Of a stretch of 64,000 bases of DNA, positions 26,300 through 38,870 are shown in pieces. Each line of letters begins with the position of its first letter. The stretch's first letter is position 1. The position numbers were made by a program, and so were the translations under genes. The DNA lies in NCBI RefSeq assembly GCF_022201045.2, contig NC_068558.1, positions 4,617,501 to 4,681,500 on the forward strand, written 5' to 3'. The stretch is from Citrus sinensis (lineage: Eukaryota; Streptophyta; Magnoliopsida; Sapindales; Rutaceae). The notes beneath the pieces were generated by a model that worked only from the letters and a program-made list of their open reading frames with translations, was not told where the DNA came from and made no database searches.

Positions 26300-28716
26300 G
26301 AACAAGTACGTTAGAAATTCACTTCTTTTATAGATTTGAAATGACAATCTGGATACTGAGCTTCACTAAAATTAAAAGTTAAATTAAATGTATTAATATT
26401 ATGGGTTGTGTAATAATAATAATAAGGTCTAATTTCCAAGAAGACATAATTCTCCCAAAAAATTGAAGGATTACTTATTTTGTATTTGTAATATCACTTG
26501 AAAGGAAAACAAAAACAATATAAAAAAGGTGATAATAATAAGATCCTTATCTTCACTATGTTATTATTCATGAGCATCACCAAATGATTCTTCTAATTTA
26601 ACTCTTCAAATACTTATTTACTTATTTATCTTACAGATAGAAAAGTGAAAAAATAAGTTATCTTCCAAAATACTTTTCAAATAAAAATAAGTATATATTA
26701 TTTTAATCAAACTTTTTTTTCAAAAGTCATGAATTATGAGAAAAATAATATAATATTAAATTAAAGACTCCAAAAAACTCTTCAAATATGATTTTTCAAA
26801 TGAAATAATATTTTTCTATTTTCAATATTGAAAAGAGAGAAATATCATCTCATTTGAAGAGTTTTTATCTTTTATTTTTTTAGTTGATATGGCTCTTCAA
26901 TTAAGTGGTAAACTCTCATTTGAAAATACTTTTTATGTTGCTCTAATCATAACACAAATTGTGAATAATAAAGGACATTATCACAATTTATCTTATTTTA
27001 TTTATTTCATTGCTTTTAATTTATATTTTTTCAGTCACACCATCCCATATTAATGTTTATTTGTAATAGTATTCAAGACGAAAAAAAAAACCTCATGTAA
27101 TAAACAATAATAAAAGATGTAATAATAACAATTTAATTCTTATCTTTGATCTTTCAATCAAATAGTGCACACATTAATTTATATTAATAAGTTTACATTA
27201 GTAGTTTATATATGTATAATGTATATTGTGAAAAAAGAAAATGGAATAATGTTTTTGAGATAAAAATTTTATAATATATCAAATATAATAAAACTAATTG
27301 ATGCATGCATGACATATGTAATTAAATTTAATGTAACTACAATGGTCTTTTAAAATAAATACACACATATTATAATATAATTTACTTATTTTATACATGT
27401 CATGATATCTTTGCGATGCCCCATTATATTCTTCAATCTAATTATTTTTTTTGTTGGAGGGAGTATATTCCTCAATTTAATTTAATTTAATTTAATTTAT
27501 TATTAGATATATTCCTGAATCTTAACTGCGCATTTATTTTTGCTTCTTCAACTGCAGCATTAGTTACAAATACAAATAGAAAGGAAAGGAAAATAGCCAT
27601 TCCCCATCTGCCAGTTCCCAGTTGCGATGCTGGTGGCAAAGGTAAATAAAGATCCATAAAGTGGTGTACCAGACTTGAAATTAACAGCAGTCAATGAGCT
27701 AAAATTTACTCGAAATTCAACATCACAAGAACATATGACTTGCATTATCAAAAATAACAATAATATATTACATTATATGTCGCTCTTATTTATAAGTTAT
27801 AACCAACCGATAATTTTTTTTCTAATTTTTATTTTAATTTTCGAAAATGTGTTTTGTAAATGAGAACGGGGAAAATGGGTGAAGAAATCTGAAAAGCGGC
27901 AGCGGTCCTTGATATTTGAGTCCAGAACATTTGACCATGCGAATCGCGCGTACAGGCTGATATGAGATCTTCTATTCCTCCATTTAGGAAAGGAACGTAG
28001 AATCAGCAGAACATGGTGGAACTCTCAGATAGTCAGATTATCAGACTCAGATATCTACTTTGAGTGTACTGCTGTGCTGGCAGGTAGCCAGTCTGGTTGC
28101 CATTGCTGTTCATTTTAACTACGTAAAACGCCATTGCAATCTGCTACAGCCAATGTACTCTCGCGCCATTTAAAGCAGCCTATGGGCTATGGTAATCATG
28201 AGCTTAAATGACTAGTCATGTCATGCCCAACCAATCAAATTTTAAATACTCAAAATTATTAAGTAAAGATTTATTCCTACTCTCGAGATAAATATTTGAT
28301 TAGTGCAAACGCCGGTGATGTGATCGCCTGATCGGTGCATTTGAAACAGAAAGATCTGGGCGTTGCTCTTTTAAAGCTATGTCCAACTTTCAAATAGATA
28401 TTAAAAAATTTGGGAAATTATCTTTCAACCAACCTTTAATTATTGTAAATTTTTCTATAATTAAAATTAAGATTTATTTGTTATATTAAGTATTTTATGG
28501 ATATTCTTATAATTATAATGTTTTTATTTTTAAACTTTTATAGAATAAAATAATTGTTTAATTCATCTAAGAATAAACTAACTAGTTATTATTATTAAAA
28601 TGATTGATTAATATAAATTTAAAAATAAAAATTGTATAAATAAAAATTATTTATTATTATTAAAATTTTATAGTTCCATTTATTATGGTCACTGCTCTTG
28701 AATCTTGATTCTTGAT
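26300..28716. other. AT-rich intergenic spacer
   Basis: Very AT-rich, many short A/T tracts, with (AATTT)n at about 27476-27500. Sequence between 27880 and 28380 is closer to average composition but has no open frame resembling a gene. Nothing else can be supported. Confidence 0.35.
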
Positions 28717-28866
28717 TTAAAGTTCAATGTTGATGCTGCCACCAATTTAAACAGTAATTTTGCAGGATTAGGAGCTTTGGTTAGAAAGTCAAATGGTGAG
28801 GTCTTTACTATTGCAGATCCAAATAAAGTTGCTTTATCTATCAATTTTATATTAATATCTAAAGAA
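28717..28866 (+). pseudogene. Retroelement RNase H-like fragment
   Basis: An open frame of 50 codons reads LKFNVDAATNLNS, then GLGALVRKSNGEV, before a TAA at 28867. This is the opening of the RNase H-like domain seen in plant non-LTR retroelements and related orphan proteins (pattern K.NVDAA....G.GA..R...G). Only the first strand pair and turn are present; the rest of the domain and any reverse transcriptase are missing. It is a short relic, not a gene. Confidence 0.65.
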
Positions 28867-28869
28867 TAA

Positions 28870-29735
28870 TAATATATATACAAATTCTTGTATAATTATT
28901 TTTTTTTGTATAAACTGATATGGCATGATTTAACTGATTGAGTTATATATCTTCTGATCGACATGATTTATTTTTATTATTTTATATTTTTTTTAAACCA
29001 ATGAGTTAATGTCAAATTAGTTTGTACAAAATAAATTCGTAGTTGTATCATCACTCTTAAATTTAAACGTTTTACTTGCAATCGATCGACTTGGCTAGTT
29101 CATATCTACACCGACGTGTCTATTTTTTGACCCTTAGATCTCTTCACCCCAAAACAAACTACAGATTTACTAAAAAAACAGAATTCAGGATACTTAACTC
29201 TCTAGAGTTGGTCATTAATGATGTGTCATCCATTAATTCAAAAGTTACATGTTTATAACTTATAAAATTTCATATTTAACCATTTTACTGAGATGAAATT
29301 TTTAGATATTCAAATGCATAAATGCGGCACTGCTCAAGTTTAAAAGGAGCTAATCACCAATTTGAGAAAATAACATAAATCAGTGAAAATTGGGGGGAGG
29401 GGGGATGTTTTACCCTAGTTTAATTATTATTGTTGTAAGTATAACCATGTAGACGCGTGCGTGTGTGATAACTTTATGATTTTTAATTAAATTAATCTAA
29501 TACTAATGAACACTAATGTTATATGTGGTTAGGATAATCTAAGGGGAGAGGAAGATTCCTTTAGTCGAATAATACCTTACGGAATTTAAATTCATTATTA
29601 AGTATTGTGTAGCTTGAATTGCATTTAAAATTTTAAATATATATTTTTAACTCTTTTATTTTTTTATGAAATAACGTCTATATGGAGAGGGAGCTCAATA
29701 GATAAACAAATCAGAGATTTTGGTGTTGATGGGGG
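28870..29735. other. AT-rich spacer
   Basis: No coding or RNA gene seen. Contains a G-run (about 29392-29405) and short microsatellite-like AT tracts. Confidence 0.3.
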
Positions 29736-29887
29736 CAGTGGCAAAGCTAAAGGTTGCAGCCCGGGTTAGCTTTTTAATAATAATAATAATTAATTATAAT
29801 TTATGAATTTGTCTTTATTTATATTTATAAAAAAATAAAAATAAATTTAATAGTCCACCCCAAAATATGGTGTTAGCTTCGCCACTG
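29736..29887. mobile_element. Short hAT-type MITE with perfect 8-bp target duplication
   Basis: The ends CAGTGGCAAAGCTAA (left) and TTAGCTTCGCCACTG (right) are inverted repeats with one mismatch over 15 bases. GATGGGGG precedes the left end (29728-29735) and follows the right end (29888-29895). An 8-bp duplication and CAGTGGC ends are typical of hAT elements. The 152-bp interior is AT-rich and non-coding. Confidence 0.9.
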
Positions 29888-29895
29888 GATGGGGG

Positions 29896-30584
29896 AATGT
29901 AATGTGATCCACGAACTAGAAAATATTGCTTCTATAATGTTTATGAAAACTTGTGGATTGTTGTTTGACATTAAAAAAGAAAAAAAATACTAAATATTTA
30001 GTTTTTAAGTATTTTCCAACATAAAAATTTAATGAAATACTAGATTTATTTATTAGTTCAAAGATATATTTGTTCTTCCTTAAGTAATTATAATTTATAA
30101 AATAGTTCCGGATAATTTTATGAAATTATATATATATAACTTTTTTTTTCAAATACCCACAAAATCTTTTTCCTAACTCGTCAGTGACTCTTCATTCTCC
30201 TTTTATCCGCTCGTTCCGCTTCTCCATTCTGCTTTGTTATTATTGTTTTCCTTTTTATTATTAATTTATTTTAAAACCCAATCGATTCGAGGAAAGCAAG
30301 TCCTGTAAAAGTCAACTCACACGCAAACTCAGTGCTCGCATAGCACTCTACGAAAACCCATTATTGTCCTTGAAGGGATCGGTACTCATGTTTGAATAGG
30401 GGTAATTCGGACATCTAACAAAATCCGTAGCACTGCTGGAGGACTTTTGGGGGAGAGAAAGAGCAAAACAAAAACAAAGGCAACAGCTTTGGCCATAAAC
30501 TCGCCGTGTTTGTCCTTCCATGCATTCCCGCCCATTCACACCCTTTGAAGCTTTCTGAAAAATCTTTACGTGTTCAAATCTCTG
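29896..30584 (+). promoter_or_regulatory. Promoter and 5' UTR exon of the CLASSY-type gene
   Basis: AT-rich up to about 30170, with TATATATATAA at about 30129-30140, then a GC-richer leader. A donor (CTCTG|GTGAG) at 30584/30585 pairs well with the acceptor TTTTTGCAG ending at 30320+1000 (31320), so 30.3-30.58 kb is probably a non-coding first exon. Confidence 0.5.
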
Positions 30585-31320
30585 GTGAGTTTTCTCTTTC
30601 ATTTATGTATTTTTTTTCTGCGTTTTATGTTCGGCCCTCTGCGTTTTAGTTTTGGTTGCATAAACTTTTGTTTTCAAGCATTGCAACGTACAGAGCTCAT
30701 AAAGTTTCCTCCTTTACTCGCCGTTAGACTAGAACGTTGCCGTAAGTTTCCTCTCTTTTCTCGCCGTTAGACTAGAATGTTGCCATAAGTTTCCTCTTTT
30801 TCTTGGTGCATAAACTTTATGTTTTCAAGCGTTGTAATGCAAGAGAGTTTATAAAGTTTGCTCCTTTCCTCGCCGTTAGACCAGAACGCCGCTGTCAGTT
30901 TTCTCTTTTTCTCGCCGTTGGTTGTTACCTTTTTTAGTATCACCATCTGTCGCTTTCATTCTATTTTCATGCTTACTTTTGTATAATCAATGAGTTATCT
31001 GCAGTCTGCAGCGTGCCTTCTTTTTTTTTCCCTCCCCTCTTTGTGTTTTTGTTTCTGTAGCATTCTCCTCTCTTCTTTTTCCTCGCCGGAGACCTAAAAA
31101 TTTTTCTGTAGCATTCTTCTCTCTTCTTTTGCTGTTTGTTTTTGTTTCTGTTTGTTTTGTGTTTTTGTTCTCTCTTCGTTTGTGTCTGTGTTTTCGTAAA
31201 CTTTCTTTTGTTGTTGTTCTGTTGTGTGTATGTAGTAAATGTGTTTTATATTTTGTGTGTAGATATTGATGTCTTATTTTTCTTTGAATTTGTGACAGTG
31301 GGAAAACTGAATTTTTGCAG
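30585..31320 (+). other. Intron in the 5' UTR of the CLASSY-type gene, with internal repeats
   Basis: Starts GTGAGT and ends TTTTTGCAG directly before the ATG. It is T-rich and contains a repeated module: GCATAAACTTT, then TGTTTTCAAGC, TTTATAAAGTTT and CTCGCCGTTAGAC, at about 30658 and again at about 30809, with the CTCGCCGTTAGACTAGAA phrase present three times. Long leader introns often raise expression in plants; that is inference here. Confidence 0.6.
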
Positions 31321-34300
31321 ATGAAGAGGCAACCGATAGCAAAAAGAACCCGTTCTCAAACAAATCGCATGATTGAGGAGAAGTATAAAAAACTTAAGGA
31401 AAACAAAGGACAAGAAAAATATGGGGCTGAATCGTCTAGTTCTAAGGTTAATGAATCATCCAGTTCTAAGGATGATGAATGTGTCAAAGGATTTGAAATG
31501 GACAATGTGAGTGACAAGGAGGAGAAGGAGGAGGGGACTAGATCAAAACAAGTTGATGATGATTGTGGTGGTTTTTTGTCAGAATCAGAAAGTGACAATG
31601 ATGGAAGTGATCCTTTAAGGCCAATTATAGTGGATTGTTGTCCTGAAGAAGATTTGGATTTAGATGCTGAGAATAGTAGTTTGGGGTCAAAGACAACTGA
31701 TGAGTATGTAATTAATGATGATTACGTGGATGATGATGGTGATGATGACGGTGAGAAGGAGGAGGAGGAGGAGAGGGAAACTGATGATGAAAGTTTACTG
31801 GAAGCACGTACGAAAAATAAGGGGAAATTAAAAAAGTCAACCAAGGGAAAGCACAACCGTGAGCTGAAACATGATCATGTTGAAAGAATTATTTTGAAAT
31901 CCATTTTGAATACGGAAGAAACTCCCTCAGAAGATTATCCATCTTCCAGCAGAGAGGTTTTAAGAGATGAGATGAGTCAATCATTCAATGATGATGAGGA
32001 GTCAACTCCATCAGAGAAATCAGAGTGTGATGATGGCTTGGGTTATCTCTGGGCTGAGATGGACTTTGCTCGCAAAGTCAGCGAGCTGCATTCCACTAAC
32101 TCTTCCATCGTATGTCGAGTTTGTAATTTGATTGAGCACAAAAGCATTACATTAGGATTGTTTTTATTGATTTAAGTTTTTATATTCTTTCTTAGATTGC
32201 ATTGTAACCTATTATTGTTTCCTGTTGGCTGCCTGACAATGTTATTCATAAATTACTCTGTGAACAAGTATTGGCAATTAGATTTTAAGCAATGCCATTA
32301 TCATCCATATTGTAATTAAAAAGTAAAAAACAGGCTTACTCTTTTTTCTTTTTCAGGTGTAGGCTTTAGTTTAAAGGATATACATGTTGATTTAATAGAT
32401 TTAATTGAGGTTCCAACTTCAAATTTGCATGCTGTAGACAGAAGTGAAATTGCTCTGTAGTAATTAGTATACCTATTGCTCTTTATTCTTTAAATTACTT
32501 CTAAGTTTTATGAACTTCTATTTTACATCAGAGGCTTATGGAATAAATTGATGATGCAAGGGTCAAATGCATGACTTTGTTGCTGTACTATATTATATTG
32601 ATTCATATTCTTAATTGTGATCATTTAGCATGAAAATATGTTTGTTGAACTGATGAGGCATATGCTATAGTTAACAAATTTATGATTGTTTTAGCTAATC
32701 AAATTCATTATATTTTTGTTTATTGTTATTTGCATTTATGACAAAGATGCTTGACTTTGTTGCTGCCCTAAATTATCTTTATTCATATTCTTAAATGTGA
32801 TTTTTAGTGATAAAAATATGTTTGTTGTACCGTTAAGGTATATATGTTCATGATTAGTGTTAACAAATTTATGATTGTTTTAGCTGATTAAGTCTATTAT
32901 ATATTGTGTATTGTTATTTGCATTTGTGATTAAAGATGCTTGGTTTTGTTGCTGTTCTAAATAATTTTGGTTCATTTTTTAATTGTGATCTTATAGCATG
33001 AAATATGTTTGTTGAACTGATTAGATATATATGTGTTCATGATTGGTGTTAACAAATTTATGATTGTTTGCTTATCAAATCTATTATATTTTGTTTACTG
33101 GTATTTGCATTTATGAACGAAGAATGTGGTAAACAGAAGTTGTTCCTTTTTAATTAGCTGGCTGAAAATGAAGCTGCTTCATCTAATGAGGTTGAAACTG
33201 CGAAAACTCGTTGTCAACGAGGGGATCATGATCTCATCCTTAATGAGGAATACGGTCTTTATTGCACAGTCTGCTCTTATATGAAGTCAATTAAAGATAT
33301 TGATCCACCTTTTGTAAGTAATGACTTTTATGTTTTTCTTTATGTTGATTATTAGTTAAATTGCTTATGTGATGTACTTTGCATAGAGATGAGTGTTTCC
33401 CGAGTAGGAAATTACTTATTAAAAGATGTATATTGCACATTGTTTGTTATGGATTTAAATTATATTCATGAGCTGAATGCTTACTAAGATTTCAATTGCT
33501 AATCTGGAATTGGAACCAAAACATAGTAGATTATGTTAATTTGATTGATTTATGACAGAAGCTCAGTTTTTAATTCTTTTTGACTCTCATATCTCTCTCT
33601 TTTAATTTTTTAAAGAATAAATTAAGCATAACTTATCTGATTTTTTGAACTTTGTTTGGGATGTCGCAGGCTACATCTCCTAGTAGAAGAGCAGAATGGA
33701 GGGAGTACAACAATGTGGATCCTTCATTTCTTGACGACCTTAACAGCCGTGACTCTGGTTTTGACTCCCAGTCAGGCTGTGATCCCTTTACTCATGCCCA
33801 AGGCACAGTTTGGGAGCTTGTTCCTAGAGATGTTAGGAAAAAAATGTTTCCACATCAGCATGAAGGTTTTGAATTTATCTGGAAGAATATTGCTGGAGGA
33901 ATAGACCTTGATGAGCTGAAAAACTCAACTAGTACTGGTGGTGGAAATGGATGTATCATATCGCATGCTCCGGGGACTGGGAAAACCGGTCTGACCCTTG
34001 TATTTCTGCAAGCATATATGAAATTGCATCCAAGATGCAGGCCTGTCATCATTGCTCCCCGCAGCATGCTGCTTACTTGGGAAGAAGAGTTTAAAAAGTG
34101 GGGAATTGACATTCCCTTTTACAACTTGAACAAGCCAGAGTTGTCTGGAAAAGAAAACAATGGTGCTGTGGCTTTAATGGACAACAGGAAACGTGGACGA
34201 GGGAAAGTGGGCCTTATACGGTATGTGAAGCTCTATTCGTGGAAAATGGGGACAGGGATTTTGGGACTTAGTTACAGGTTATTTGAAAAGCTTGTTAGTG

Positions 34301-35544
34301 GTGATGAATTAAGTGGAATCCTTCTTGACCTTCCTGGTCTTTTTGTCTTTGATGAAGGACACACTCCTCGAAATGATGACACTTGCATGTTTAAGGCTCT
34401 GAGCCGCATTAAAACAAGACGGCGTATCATCCTCTCAGGGACTCCCTTCCAGAATAATTTTCAGGAGCTGGAAAATACTTTAAGTTTGGTGCGGCAAGAG
34501 TTTGGAGAGGTGCTACGTACTGTTAGAAAGAGTGGGCACGAGAAAAGTAAAGCAAAACATGCCTCTCTGATCAGTTCCATTGGTAGATGTGCCAACCACA
34601 GAGATGATGAGAAACTGAAAGAGCTCAAAGAGAAGATTGCCCCATTTGTGAATGTACATAAAGGTACAGTGTTACAAGAAAGTCTTCCTGGACTGAGGCA
34701 CTCTGTGGTTATTTTACAGCCAGACGAGTTTCAGAAGAGGCTCTGTAAGGCTGTTGAAGGAGTAAAGAGCTTTGTTGAATTGAATTATTGTGTCTCTTTA
34801 ATCTCTGTGCATCCTTCTCTCTTACCTCAGCAATTCTTTGAGAGTTTTGATGTTGACAGTGCCAAATTAGCAAGGCTTAAATTGGATCCAGAGGCTGGAA
34901 TTAAGACAAGGTTTCTTTTGATCCTCCTTGAGCTTAGTACTAATGAAAAAGTTTTAGTTTTCAGTCAATACATAGAGCCTTTAACCCTGATAATGGAGCA
35001 GCTGAGACATAGATTCAACTGGAGAGAAGGGCAGGAGGTATTATATATGGATGGCAAACAAGACGTGAAAAAGCGGCAGTCATCCATTAATGTTCTCAAT
35101 GATCCATCCAGTCAAGCAAGGATAATGCTTGCCTCGACAAAGGCTTGTTGTGAGGGAATAAATCTTGTAGGGGCTTCTAGAGTAGTGCTGCTTGATGTTG
35201 TATGGAACCCATTTGTGGAGAGACAAGCTATAAGCCGAGCGTATAGGCTTGGTCAGAAAAGAGTTGTGCATGTTTACCATCTGATTACATCTGAGACATT
35301 GGAATGGGATAAATTACGTCGACAGGCTAGGAAAGTCTGGTGGTCTAATATGGTGTTCCCTTCTTCGGATGGAGGTGGTAATGATCAGACAACTGCATCT
35401 GAACCATTGGAGGATAAAATTTTAGAGGAGATGGCTCAACTTTACAACAATCCATCTGAAACATTGATTAATGCTATAATCCCTCAGCCCAAAGAAACTG
35501 AGTTGATTGAGACTTTTGGCGAGTTTCTGAATAAGAGCTCTTGA
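31321..35544 (+). CDS. CLSY3/4: SNF2 domain protein of the CLASSY family (CLSY3/4-like)
   Basis: Coding exons 31321-32109, 33158-33313 and 33670-35544 give about 939 residues. CLSY proteins guide RNA polymerase IV to chromatin for 24-nt siRNA production and RNA-directed DNA methylation. Residues 1-263 are a disordered acidic region with a basic start (KRQPIAKRTRSQ) and long Asp/Glu runs. Exon 2 encodes a Cys/His cluster (C..GDH...YGLYCTVC) as in the family. The SNF2 ATPase follows: Walker A HAPGTGKT with K420, motif II DEGH (543-546) followed by TPRN, motif III SGTPFQNN, and in the second lobe VLVFSQYIEPL, the ACCEGINLVGASRVV block and QAISRAYRLGQKR. DEGH in place of DEAH is typical of CLSY/DRD1. 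The protein is shorter than Arabidopsis CLSY4 (about 1130) or CLSY3 (about 1400), mostly in the N-terminal part. The ATG sits exactly at an intron acceptor. Confidence 0.9.
32556..33126 (+). repeat. Three-copy tandem repeat of ~180-190 bp in CLSY intron
   Basis: The phrase TGACTTTGTTGCTG starts a unit at 32572, again at 32752, and in altered form (TGGTTTTGTTGCTG) at 32941. Each unit contains AATATGTTTGTTG, TTAACAAATTTATGATTGTTT and TATTTGCATTTATGA in the same order. The periods are about 180 and 189 bases. The copies have diverged and no open frame runs through them. Confidence 0.85.
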
Positions 35545-36447
35545 TGGTATGTTCAACAATCTTCTTAAAGATGGTTGTTTAATCAGTAAATTATGCGAGT
35601 CATATTGCAAAATGTTATGTCTCATTAAATAATTTGGTATTGTATACCAAACATGCTGGCATGGTGTGCAGGCCCTAGGATACCAGATATTGTTTAAAGA
35701 AAGATGCCTAGTCCCTAGTATGTATTTATCTCCAAGCTGTTGTGTTGCACAGAAAATGCTTGTTCTTGCACTGCTCTGCTGTATTCTTCAAGGTATCTGG
35801 GAGCTAAGTTGTTCTGTCATGAACTTATGCTGCCATGGCTTTTTTTTTTTTGGGTTGTGTGCTTGGGAGTAACAAAAAAGATATCTGAGGATGAGGACAA
35901 CACAGCGGCCGCCTAACAGAAAGGGGATTTTGATGTTTTGTAATTTGTGTGGAAACTTTTAGTGATTATACCGTGTTAAGCTATATTGACATCCCCTTTT
36001 TATACAAATTCTTTTGGAATTAAATATTTCTTTCTCCGTTTTTTTTAAGAACATATTTATCTTATTTGATGATTCTACTCTGTGCTTATGTCTTATGTCG
36101 CCTCTACATACATGCCTTTTTGAGTTGTGATTATATTAAATAATTCTGGAAATATTCCTCCTTTGGCTTTTTTGTGGAATTGGTTTATCAGGATGTTAAA
36201 GAGTTGTCTCTGTAAAATTGTATGCGACGGTGAATTGTACTAAACAAGAGATTATGTTGTTTTTGGTCCTATCATGGCTGTTGTTGACTTGCTGAAAAGG
36301 AAGGTTTTAGTCTTTGAGGATATATGACAGGGCAGTGGGTATGCTAGAATCTTTCAAATCCGTGCATCAACATATGGGTTTTAGTCACTAGGGTATTATG
36401 AATAGTCCTATCAATGTGGCTTCCCCGAGGCTTCATGGTAAAAGATG
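35545..36447. other. CLSY 3' UTR and spacer
   Basis: T-rich 3' flank of the CLASSY-type gene. No additional gene is supported, though 36400-36446 joins in frame with sequence beyond the next element (see the split ORF). Confidence 0.35.
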
Positions 36448-37458
36448 AGTGTGCACCCGGCCCGGACCCGGACGAACCCGGAAAATCCGGGCCGGGTTGA
36501 ACCCGTACCGGAGTGTAAAAAATCCGGTATCCGAAATGAATTTTAATGACCCGGATGTTTCAGGTTGGAGGTAACCTGTATATCCGGAACCTGGATCCGG
36601 ATATCTTATTTTAATATTATTTTTTAATTATATTTATTAATTAATATAAATACAAACATAACTTTCCAAAAAAAATATAAATACAAACAAAAAGGATCCC
36701 TAATTTTATCATATTGAAGTTGAAGCTGCCGCCTACTGCAGGCAAATTGCCCGCTGCCAAACAACGATCCAGGTTGCTACCGTCGCAAGTTCGCCACCAT
36801 CTCAAGTTCGCCACCGTCCCAAACTTGGGTTCGCGCCACCGTCGTAAGCTTGGGTTCGCGCCACCGTTGCAACTCATACCCTTGGATTCACGGTGAATTG
36901 TTCACCACCGTCGCAGCCTCGCAGGTCACAACTCGTACTCTCGGATTCACGGTGAATCGTTCACCACCGTCGCAGCCTCGCAGGCTTGCAGCTCCTCTAT
37001 TCATCATCGGCTGCCCTTTTTTGAGCTGTAACAACGCACCTTCATCATCATTTGCCGTTATTGCTCAGAAATTTATATTGTTGATGAGTGATTTACAATC
37101 TGGATGTGTTGTTGCTGGAAATGTATTAATATTTCATTTTTACAATTTTTAAAATTGATTTATTGATCCGGGTTTAAAACCCGGAATTCGGAAATCCGAA
37201 TTTTTCCGGGTTTGAACCCGGACCGGACCCGGGTGAAGAAAATCCGGGTTTTAATCCGGGTCCGGAAGAAAGAAAATGGCATCCGGGTCCGGAACCGGAA
37301 AGGCTAAACCCAGACCCGGACCCGGATTTTGCCATCCCTAGATGCAGGTGTAAATTCTAGGGCAGTTTTGGCTGGTCTCGGTGCAACTGGAGAGTCTGTT
37401 GAAGCCTTTATCAATTCACGAAGACTGGAAGCTGGCCTCGGATGCATAATAAACTAGT
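36416..37458 (+). pseudogene. Small ORF split by the CCGG-rich element
   Basis: Right of the element, 37341-37458 encodes DAGVNSRAVLAGLG, ATGESVEAF and RRLEAGLG before a TAG. Left of it, codons from an ATG at about 36416 give MWLPRGFMVK. The frame is continuous if one GATG is counted once. Together they would be a peptide of about 48 residues of ordinary protein composition. I recognise no family. It may be a remnant exon cut by the insertion, or chance. Confidence 0.3.
36448..37340. mobile_element. CCGG-rich non-autonomous element (hAT-like right end)
   Basis: Both arms (about 36455-36600 and 37160-37335) are arrays of CCCGG/CCGGGT/GGACCC phrases in opposite orientation. The right end reads TTTTGCCATCCCTA, the complement of TAGGGATGGCAAAA, a hAT-type end. 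The left end is degenerate. GATG flanks both sides (about 36446 and 37341), but no full 8-bp duplication can be shown. The middle (36710-37020) has CGCCACCGT phrases and a ~60-bp tandem duplication containing GGATTCACGGTGAAT (36884 and 36943). It resembles the larger element at 41.5 kb. Confidence 0.6.
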
Positions 37459-38870
37459 AATCTGCCATGTACTTCTGTAGTTTCTAATCCCATACAAAAT
37501 CTTGAAGTCCTGGTCTGTAGTTTTGTTCAAAGTACTGTGTTCAGCACACTGAGGATCCTAATACGGCCTTGTTTAGAGATGCACGGACATGTCTAATCCA
37601 AAGGAACAAGTAATTTGCAGAAGAATTTGCTGTGATGGAGAAATCAAAACTTGTCATATAGTTTCAAATTTTCAGCTAGTCTGGCAATGATTAATTACAC
37701 CATGAAATGATTAATTAGGTTAAAACTGTGAAAGCAGATGTTAATTAATTATTATGCTACATTATTATTAACAATAGAAGATGTTAAATAAAGAATTAGA
37801 GAATACTGTGAGGACTTGTATGATTGTTTAAAATTCTTATAACGTCTTTTATGCTTCTTTTGTTTTTTCATAATTAAGATAATTACATCCTAAAGTTGGT
37901 ATTTCATACATGCGTTCACACTTTTTTTTTTAAATTATAATTTTATTTGACTCTCATGTTTTCTTCTTTACAGTATGTAATAATTAATTTGGTCTGTTAG
38001 AAAGGGTATTTTCTAGGAGAGCATAGAGTAAATCTTTTGAATTGAATCTTTTGTTATTAGGTTATATTTTTCGAAATCATATTGTGGGCAATGGAACTGT
38101 CCACCAATCACTTGGCTTGTTAGATGGCCAGGGAAATTTTGTTGCAACAAGTGGAGGTTTGAACTTATGAAACTTTAGTATTATCTTATGTTGGCTATTA
38201 TAATTTTAGATTACCTTCTCTTTAATTGACAATCTTCAAATTATTACTTTTTACTTTTGAAAACTACAAGTTACTCTATTTTTATTTCAAAGATACGAAA
38301 AAAAAGAGAGAGTGGATTGATGATTTTTTTTTTTTAATCTTCTTAATAAAAAAATATGAGTAGTCTAAAATTAAAAGAAATAATGAAGTAATTTAAAAAT
38401 AGTGAATGGGGGAAAATCCAAAATAAACCTATGCAAATACATTTTATCTTATAGAATCAGTGATATGCAAATACATTTTACTTTTTCTTTTTAACTTTCA
38501 TATTAATGTAATTTTATGAACTGAGATGGCAGAAAGTAAAAATGAAAATCCCAGTCTTCAAAACTGGAATAAGATACGAAAGCAAATAAGCAATTATGCT
38601 ATTTTAACTCAATAAATAAAACGACATGGGGCCTGGGCTTCGTTATGGGACATGAATTGCCTTTGACTAAAGTCATATGATGTGTTGCTTTTGGGCTTTC
38701 ATAGTTTCATTCTCATTCTCATCTCGGCTCGATTAAACGTGATAGTAGGACTCAGGCTGCCCGCTGGGGGCTGGGCTTACTCGTTCGTTCTTCTTTAAGT
38801 TGACCCGCTCCATTCTAGGAGAAAGTTATCCAATCCACTTGACCCGGTTTTTTAACCCGACTCGACATTC
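37459..38870. other. AT-rich spacer
   Basis: No gene seen. The last 250 bases are the promoter side of the ribosomal protein gene. Confidence 0.35.

Noticed and set aside
25841-26347. 168-codon minus-strand open frame
   Set aside because: It runs through the SINE and its flanks, using both target duplications; the reading is an artefact of the insertion.
33652-33669. Start of the large CLASSY frame taken as its own gene at 33652
   Set aside because: The in-frame ATGs here lie before the acceptor ATGTCGCAG; homology and phase require joining to the exons at 33158-33313 and 31321-32109.
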